63,017 nt of DNA from an uncultured Clostridia bacterium. GTDB taxonomy: Bacteria; Bacillota; Clostridia; Oscillospirales; Acutalibacteraceae. This document shows positions 58,549-63,017 of the stretch, piece after piece. Position numbers and translations under genes: made by a program. The first letter of the stretch is position 1. The number at the start of each line of letters is the position of its first letter. The stretch is from NCBI GenBank assembly GCA_947584595.1, contig CANPWP010000009.1, positions 1-63,017 on the forward strand, written 5' to 3'. The notes beneath the pieces are model-generated. The model saw nothing but the letters and a program-made list of their open reading frames with translations. It searched no databases and was not told the DNA's origin.

Positions 58549-58632
58549 TATAACAAAAATCTGTTAAAAAACCTTTTCTGCTCTTCTATTGGAGATTAGT
58601 ATTAATTTTAGCCCATTATTCTTTATAATAAT

Positions 58633-58660
58633 ATTATAACAGAATTATTTTTAATTTCAA
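58633..58660 (-). promoter_or_regulatory. Probable promoter of nrdR
   Basis: On the minus strand TTGAAA (58655-58660) and TATAAT (58633-58638) are 16 bases apart, about 210 bases before the start. Confidence 0.5.
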
Positions 58661-58736
58661 GTAAAGAATTATTTACAAATATGTTACATTTTTTGGTAAA
58701 ACCATATTAATTTTTGCTTTTATTCTTAATTATTTA

Positions 58737-58765
58737 TTGTTAATACGGATTAAATAATATATAAT
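58737..58765 (+). promoter_or_regulatory. Promoter of pncA-pncB
   Basis: TTGTTA (58737-58742) and TATAAT (58760-58765) are 17 bases apart, 33 bases before the ATG. Confidence 0.7.
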
Positions 58766-58798
58766 AATTTTATAATCTGAATTTGCAAGGAGCTTGCT

Positions 58799-59341
58799 AT
58801 GAAAAAATTATTGATAGTAATAGATTATCAGAATGATTTTGTAAACGGAAGTCTCGGCTTTGAAAAAGCAAAGGAAATTGAAAACAATATAGCCGATAAA
58901 ATTATGGAATACCGCAGTAATAATGACGAAATCATTTTTACATTCGATACTCATAATGAAGATTATCTTAACACCCTTGAAGGCAAAAACCTGCCTGTTC
59001 CCCATTGTATTATAAATACCGATGGTCATAAGCTATATGGAAAAATTGCAGATTTAAAAACCGATTCTGACAAATGCTTTTACAAATGCACTTACGGCTC
59101 AGAAGAGCTTTTTGAATATTTAAAAAACAGAGATTATATATCTGTTGAAATTTGCGGAGTTGTTACAAATATTTGTGTAATAGCAAATGCTGTGCTTGCT
59201 AAAACAGCATTATTTGAAACTCCTATATATGTTGACTGCAAATGTGTTGCAAGCAATGATGATGAACTTAATCTTGCCGCAATTAAGGTTATGGAAAGCC
59301 TGCATATAAAAATAAATAATAAGGAATTTGCGGAGGTTTAA
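58799..59341 (+). CDS. pncA: Isochorismatase-family hydrolase, probable nicotinamidase
   Basis: Nicotinamidase deamidates nicotinamide to nicotinate. The 180-residue protein has the catalytic aspartate in VIDYQNDF, a metal-site segment TFDTHNEDY, the lysine in KCTYGSEE and the nucleophile cysteine in CGVVTNICVIANA. The family alone does not fix the substrate. The gene is followed eight bases later by pncB, which uses the product, and that strongly supports the nicotinamidase role. AAGGAG precedes the ATG. Confidence 0.88.
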   Translation: MKKLLIVIDYQNDFVNGSLGFEKAKEIENNIADKIMEYRSNNDEIIFTFDTHNEDYLNTLEGKNLPVPHCIINTDGHKLYGKIADLKTDSDKCFYKCTYGSEELFEYLKNRDYISVEICGVVTNICVIANAVLAKTALFETPIYVDCKCVASNDDELNLAAIKVMESLHIKINNKEFAEV

Positions 59342-59348
59342 AGTTAAA

Positions 59349-60791
59349 ATGAGACAGGTAAACATGGCTATGCTCTGTGATTTTTATGAGCTTACAATGT
59401 CTAACGGATTTTTTAAAAACGGATTTTACAAAAAAACCGTTTATTTTGATTTATTCTTCCGAAGTGTACCTGATAACGGCGGTTTTGCCATTGCGGCAGG
59501 ACTGGAACAGTTTGCAAAATATATTAAAGAACTGCATTTTGAAAAGGAAGATATTGAGTTCTTAAGAAACAAAAATATTTTTGATGAAGCATTTTTAAAA
59601 TATCTTGAAAACTTTAAATTTACAGGAGATATTTATGCCGTTCCCGAGGGAACGCCTGTTTTTCCAAATGAACCTATATTAACGGTAAAAGCTCCTGCTA
59701 TTGAGGCTCAGATGATTGAGACTTATGCCCTGCTTACAATTAACCACCAGTCCTTAATTGCAACCAAAGCTAACAGAATTGTAAGAGCGTCACAAGGAAG
59801 AACAGTTCTTGAATTTGGTTCAAGACGTGCTCAGGGTGCAGACGGAGCGGTTCTCGGTGCAAGGGCGGCATATATCGGCGGCTGTATGGGAACAGCATGC
59901 ACATTATCAGATGAAATTTATAATGTACCCGCAGGCGGAACTATGGCCCACGCCTGGGTTCAAATGTTTGATACAGAATATGAAGCGTTTAAAACATATT
60001 GTGAAATATATCCCGAAAATTCAACTCTTCTCGTTGACACATATAACACTTTAAAAAGCGGTATCCCTAATGCAATTAAAGTGTTTAAGGAAATTCTTGT
60101 ACCCAAGGGTATTGAAAACTTTGGAATAAGGCTTGATTCGGGAGATATTTCTTATCTTTCCAAAAAAGCAAGAAAAATGCTTGATGAGGCCGGCTTGCCA
60201 CAATGTAATATTGTTGCTTCCAACTCACTTGATGAATACTTAATCAGAGATTTAATGACGCAGGGAGCGGAAATTGACATTTTCGGCGTCGGCGAAAGAC
60301 TTATCACCTCTAAAAGTTCGCCTGTGTTCGGCGGAGTTTATAAGCTGGTTGCCGTTGAAGAAGAAAATGAAATTATTCCAAAAATTAAAATAAGTGAAAA
60401 CACCGCAAAAATTACTAATCCTCATTTTAAAAAGCTGTACAGACTTTTTGATAAAGAAAGTAAAAAAGCATTGGCAGACGAGATTTGCGTTTATGATGAA
60501 GTAATTGACGATACAAAACCTCATACGATTTTTGACCCTGAAGCTACATGGAAAACAAAAACTCTCAACAATTTTTATGCAAAACCTCTTATGGAAACAA
60601 TTTTTAAAAACGGCGAGCTTGTTTATAAATTGCCTAAAATCGAGGATATTCAAAAGTATTGCGAAGAGCAGATAAATTTGCTTTGGGATGAGGTAAAGCG
60701 TTTTGAAAATCCCCATAAATATTACGTTGACCTTTCTAAAAAGCTCTGGACTATTAAAAATGATTTGCTAAATAAAAATAAGTTTGAATGA
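59349..60791 (+). CDS. pncB: Nicotinate phosphoribosyltransferase
   Basis: PncB couples nicotinate to PRPP to make nicotinate mononucleotide in NAD salvage. I use the ATG at 59349 (MRQVNMAMLCDFYELTMSNG), giving 480 residues, since GGAGG lies 12 bases upstream and the earlier TTG would overlap it. Typical segments are LEFGSRRAQGADGA, GGTMAHAWVQ, IRLDSGDISYLSKKAR and FGVGERLITS. Together with pncA and the distant nadE it supplies nearly all of the Preiss-Handler route; nadD is not in the window. Confidence 0.95.
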   Translation: MRQVNMAMLCDFYELTMSNGFFKNGFYKKTVYFDLFFRSVPDNGGFAIAAGLEQFAKYIKELHFEKEDIEFLRNKNIFDEAFLKYLENFKFTGDIYAVPEGTPVFPNEPILTVKAPAIEAQMIETYALLTINHQSLIATKANRIVRASQGRTVLEFGSRRAQGADGAVLGARAAYIGGCMGTACTLSDEIYNVPAGGTMAHAWVQMFDTEYEAFKTYCEIYPENSTLLVDTYNTLKSGIPNAIKVFKEILVPKGIENFGIRLDSGDISYLSKKARKMLDEAGLPQCNIVASNSLDEYLIRDLMTQGAEIDIFGVGERLITSKSSPVFGGVYKLVAVEEENEIIPKIKISENTAKITNPHFKKLYRLFDKESKKALADEICVYDEVIDDTKPHTIFDPEATWKTKTLNNFYAKPLMETIFKNGELVYKLPKIEDIQKYCEEQINLLWDEVKRFENPHKYYVDLSKKLWTIKNDLLNKNKFE

Positions 60792-60832
60792 AAATTAAAT
60801 AAAATTCACATTAATTCGTTGCATTGTACGAA

Positions 60833-60865
60833 AAACCCCCCGCAGTATTGATTTGCGGGAGGTTT
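60833..60865. terminator. Terminator between pncB and the tRNA-Arg remnant
   Basis: AAACCCCCCGCA and TGCGGGAGGTTT pair around an eight-base loop. On the minus strand it ends GGGGGGTTTTT, which fits the original terminator of the tRNA-Arg gene. On the plus strand it can stop pncB. Confidence 0.85.
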
Positions 60866-60875
60866 AGTAAAAATA

Positions 60876-60920
60876 TGGCGTTCCCGAGGTGATTCGAACA
60901 CCCGACCTACCGCTTAGGAG
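60876..60920 (-). pseudogene. 3' fragment of tRNA-Arg(CCT), att site of an integrated element
   Basis: On the minus strand this reads from the anticodon loop CTCCTAA through the GCGGT arm, the T arm GGGTG-TTCGAAT-CACCT, the acceptor strand CGGGAAC and an encoded GCCA. The bases before the anticodon loop (GGCTG) cannot pair with GCGGT, and no D arm or 5' acceptor strand follows. The tRNA is therefore broken exactly at the anticodon loop, as expected where an element has integrated and left a duplicated 3' end. Confidence 0.88.
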
Positions 60921-61049
60921 CAGCCCCCGGCGGCGGTTTTTCACCATTAAAAAAGTCCAAAAAATGCAGTAAAATCAAGGGTATAGCGCCACTTTGGTGT
61001 TCGTCTGAAATCACCCAAAATCACCTAAAAATAACCCTGATTTCGGTGT

Positions 61050-61072
61050 CCAATTAGCAGGGAATTAGCAGG
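61050..61072. repeat. Direct repeats near the att site, candidate integrase arm sites
   Basis: AATTAGCAGG occurs twice in tandem after CC. A second pair, AAATCACC, occurs twice around 61013-61028. They lie between the tRNA remnant and the integrase gene, where arm-type sites are expected. Confidence 0.5.
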
Positions 61073-61202
61073 ACTTAAAAAATGGTGAGTGCTTTGCCGT
61101 TATTCCGTTCACAGATAGTACCACTTGTTACATCAATAAAACTACCCCTGACTAGCTTTAATTATAAATTATTTTGAGCGAAAAATCTACTGTTAAAATA
61201 AA

Positions 61203-61233
61203 CGAACAGACCGCTTTTTCTTCGGTCTGTTCG
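61203..61233 (-). terminator. Terminator of the integrase
   Basis: CGAACAGACCG and CGGTCTGTTCG form an eleven-base-pair stem. On the minus strand TTTATTTT follows. Confidence 0.85.
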
Positions 61234-61238
61234 TCAGT

Positions 61239-62717
61239 TTATATGTTCTTTGCCAGTGCCTTTAAGAGCGCCGCTGTTTCGGGATTGGAGAGCAGCTTGG
61301 TTAGCACATTCAATCCGTCATCAGCTTGCGTCTGAACCTGTTCAGGCTCGGTTTCCTTTTCGGGTTCAGGCTGCTTTTCGATTTTCTCTCCGTAAGCTTC
61401 GGTTTTGGTCTTTTCTTCGATATGCTCAAACTTTGGTGTCGGCACAACCGTTCCTTCTTCGGTTCGCAGTCCTTTTGTCTTATAGAACTGTTCCTCGAAT
61501 TTTTGAGCGTTAAATCGACGATCCTCATCAATGATATGGGAGTAGACATCGGCAATCATATCCATTTGAGCGTGTCCTGAGTCACCCTGCACCGATTTCA
61601 TATCGCCGCCGTTCCATTTCAGCTTGTAGGTGATACTTGCGTGTCGGAAGCTATGAAAGACAACGGGCGGTAGGTCGTGTTCCTTAATGAGCTTGTTCAG
61701 TCCGTTTCGGATAACTTGACCTTCTAACGGTCTACCGGTCGGATGACAGAAAACAAGGTTGTAATCCATATATTCGTCGCCATACAGAGCCTTCATATCC
61801 TCGATTTGTTCCTTGCGCTTTATAAGCATTTCCGCAACGGTTGCCGGAATAAAAACTTTTCGGATACTTGTTTTCGTCTTTGGTGTTTTCAGTAGCAAGA
61901 CGGTCTTATTCACTTTGAGCAATTCAGGGAATTGCTCGATGACATCTTTGTTGTCTAACTCCTTCATCGTGTCTTTTTTTACCCTTTGAAGTTCCTTGTT
62001 GATGAACAGCGAGGCGTTGTTTTCCGCTATCGCTTGCTCGGATATATCAATGCAGTCCCAAGTAAGAGCGAGCATTTCTCCGATACGCAGGGAACAGGAA
62101 AAGGAAAGATTTATCGCAAGGGCAAGAAGGTCATCCTCGCAGACTTCCAATGCGTGGAGCAGAGTCTCAGCCGTCCATATCTGACGCTTTTTCGCTTCCG
62201 CTTTGGGCAGGGTTGCGTTTAGGCAGGGGTTTCTCGCCATCAGTTCCCACTTTACAGCCTGATTGAAGGCGCTGCGAAGCAATTTGTGTATTCTTTGAAT
62301 ATTGGTCGGCGTCAGATATTCGCTTTGAGGTTTATGGTTTTGCGTGACCTTCGACTTTACCTTCGGAAGGCTTCGGTAAAACTTATCCATCAATCGAGGC
62401 GTAATGTCATCCAGCTTCATATCACCGATTAACGGAATAATGTAGTTATTCATAAGAGACACCTGTGAGGAATAGGTGGACATCGACCAAGTGCTTACGC
62501 CGTAGACCTCGGTATATTCCTCTAACAAGTCTTTCACCGTCCTTGCCGTAGGTACGATGAATGTACCGTTTTGCTGTTCAAACTCAATTTGAGACTTTCT
62601 CTTTTTCGCTTCCGCATTGGTATCAAATGTCTCCCATTTTTGACGCTGATTGCCTTTTTCGTCCTTGTACGAATAAACAACAGCATATTTATTTTTTCTC
62701 TTTACGATAGATGCCAT
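61239..62717 (-). CDS. int: Tyrosine-type site-specific integrase
   Basis: The 492-residue recombinase catalyses integration and, with Xis, excision at the tRNA-Arg att site. Residues 1-55 form an arm-binding-like domain (SIVKRKNKYAVVYSYKDEKGNQRQKWETF). A SAM-like core-binding domain follows, then the catalytic domain with R in CSLRIGEM, HxxR in HSFRHASI, GHAQMDMIADVYSHI and the nucleophile tyrosine in DVYSH. About 80 extra residues at the C terminus are acidic and Glu/Pro-rich (EKQPEPEKETEPEQVQ). The start is two bases from the xis stop. Confidence 0.95.
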   Translation of the reverse strand: MASIVKRKNKYAVVYSYKDEKGNQRQKWETFDTNAEAKKRKSQIEFEQQNGTFIVPTARTVKDLLEEYTEVYGVSTWSMSTYSSQVSLMNNYIIPLIGDMKLDDITPRLMDKFYRSLPKVKSKVTQNHKPQSEYLTPTNIQRIHKLLRSAFNQAVKWELMARNPCLNATLPKAEAKKRQIWTAETLLHALEVCEDDLLALAINLSFSCSLRIGEMLALTWDCIDISEQAIAENNASLFINKELQRVKKDTMKELDNKDVIEQFPELLKVNKTVLLLKTPKTKTSIRKVFIPATVAEMLIKRKEQIEDMKALYGDEYMDYNLVFCHPTGRPLEGQVIRNGLNKLIKEHDLPPVVFHSFRHASITYKLKWNGGDMKSVQGDSGHAQMDMIADVYSHIIDEDRRFNAQKFEEQFYKTKGLRTEEGTVVPTPKFEHIEEKTKTEAYGEKIEKQPEPEKETEPEQVQTQADDGLNVLTKLLSNPETAALLKALAKNI

Positions 62718-62719
62718 AC

Positions 62720-62932
62720 TTAAACCTCCTCGCCATCAAGCCATCTATCAAAACTGGCTTTTACTATTCGGTGTCCGCCTTGAACCTTGACGGCTTCAAA
62801 GCAGCCTCGCTTTATGAGCTTATAAACCGTTTGGCGTGTGACGCCGAGTATTTTTTCAACTTCCGCCACGGAGTAGCTCCGCTTATCAAAACCGCTTCCG
62901 TTGAATTGTTTAATTCGTTCTTCAATCGACAT
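62720..62932 (-). CDS. xis: Excisionase-type helix-turn-helix protein
   Basis: From the start at 62932 (MSIEERIKQFNGSG), preceded by GGAAGG, the protein has 70 residues. It contains the MerR/excisionase-like helix-turn-helix YSVAEVEKILGVTRQTVYKLIKRGCFEAVKVQGGHRIVKASFDRWL. Such proteins bend DNA to direct the integrase toward excision. It is translationally coupled to int. A longer frame upstream runs into what looks like another element and is not used. Confidence 0.88.
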   Translation of the reverse strand: MSIEERIKQFNGSGFDKRSYSVAEVEKILGVTRQTVYKLIKRGCFEAVKVQGGHRIVKASFDRWLDGEEV

Positions 62933-62943
62933 AGCCTTCCACT

Positions 62944-63017
62944 GGATGTATACTAAAAAAGTAGACAAGTGTGATAAAATAAAGGACAAGGAAAGGAAGG
63001 ATAAAAATGAGTAGCAA
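62944..63017 (+). mobile_element. Possible left end of an IS3-type insertion sequence (partial)
   Basis: Directly upstream of the xis ribosome site lies a TGTATACTAAAAAAGTAGAC stretch. It resembles the terminal repeat of IS3-family elements, and a strong ribosome site and an ATG follow within 60 bases. The window ends too soon to confirm. Confidence 0.3.
63007..63017 (+). CDS. Start of a plus-strand gene, cut by the window end
   Basis: AAGGAAGGAT lies about four bases before the ATG, and only MSS can be read. It could be the first ORF of an insertion sequence; nothing more can be said. Confidence 0.35.

Larger units (their letters stand above)
60921..63017. mobile_element. Integrated element in tRNA-Arg: att-proximal end with int and xis
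   Basis: The block begins at the broken tRNA and carries a noncoding stretch of about 280 bases with short direct repeats, then a tyrosine integrase and an excisionase on the minus strand. It is less AT-rich than the preceding genes. The intact tRNA gene and the other end should lie to the right of the window. Cargo is not visible. Confidence 0.85.

Noticed and set aside
60876..60960. Complete tRNA-Arg gene
   Set aside because: The 5' half, D arm and matching anticodon and acceptor strands are missing; only the 3' 45 bases remain.
62933..62989. 19-codon N-terminal extension of the excisionase
   Set aside because: It lies in sequence that looks like another element, and a ribosome site precedes MSIEERI.

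Overview
The window is AT-rich chromosomal DNA from a low-GC Gram-positive, endospore-lineage bacterium, most likely a gut-type Clostridia (Oscillospirales/Ruminococcaceae-like). Supporting signs are spoIIR, an HrcA/CIRCE-type groESL operon, an alaS T-box leader, the gdpP-rplI-dnaB order, AddAB in place of RecBCD, RNase J, ThyX and a Bacillus-like mltG-trhP pair. The assignment rests on gene content only.

Layout. (1) 1-740 is the end of a GC-richer integrated element (XRE regulator, terminators, paired short repeats) abutting the 3' end of guaA, a known integration site. (2) 741-7465 is a minus-strand purine operon, purC-purF-purB-purA-guaA, covering an IMP-pathway step, the first committed step, and both AMP and GMP branches. 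(3) 7692-10797 holds tRNA-Leu(CAA), a small unknown gene, trmO, tspO and a pyrB that carries a PyrI-like zinc domain at its C terminus. (4) 10838-23775 holds addBA, spoIIR, ispE, an aminotransferase, an Lrp regulator, a LURP-one/YxjI-like gene and glutamine-dependent nadE. (5) 23961-26478 is a two-gene exopolysaccharide unit with a promoter and a terminator hairpin in its leader. (6) 26528-28083 holds a DUF1292 gene, a probable 6S RNA and gpsA. (7) 28123-33303 holds groESL with CIRCE and alaS with its T-box. (8) 33332-38931 holds repeats and the thyX-tmk-DJ1-fthfs-mltG-trhP operon. (9) 39045-42615 is a three-gene phage-derived cassette: baseplate-LRR protein, GH25 lysozyme, holin. (10) 42636-55556 holds uvrA and the operon rnj-gdpP-rplI-dnaB-tilS-hpt-ftsH. 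(11) 55637-60865 holds rnhA, nifS-nifU, nrdR and pncA-pncB. (12) 60876-63017 is a second integrated element, entered through a displaced 3' fragment of tRNA-Arg(CCT), with a tyrosine integrase, an excisionase and what looks like the start of an insertion sequence.

The genes mainly serve nucleotide metabolism (purine, pyrimidine, thymidylate, NAD), DNA repair and replication, and RNA processing. Several intergenic regions contain dispersed structured repeats: family A (three palindromes, one copy preceded by exact 76-bp tandem units), a TIR-bounded repeat, and a conserved motif of about 60 nt seen twice beside terminators. The least explained items are the isolated baseplate-LRR/lysozyme/holin cassette downstream of uvrA, the PyrB zinc-domain fusion, and the attenuator-like leaders of the sugar transferase, nadE and spoIIR.
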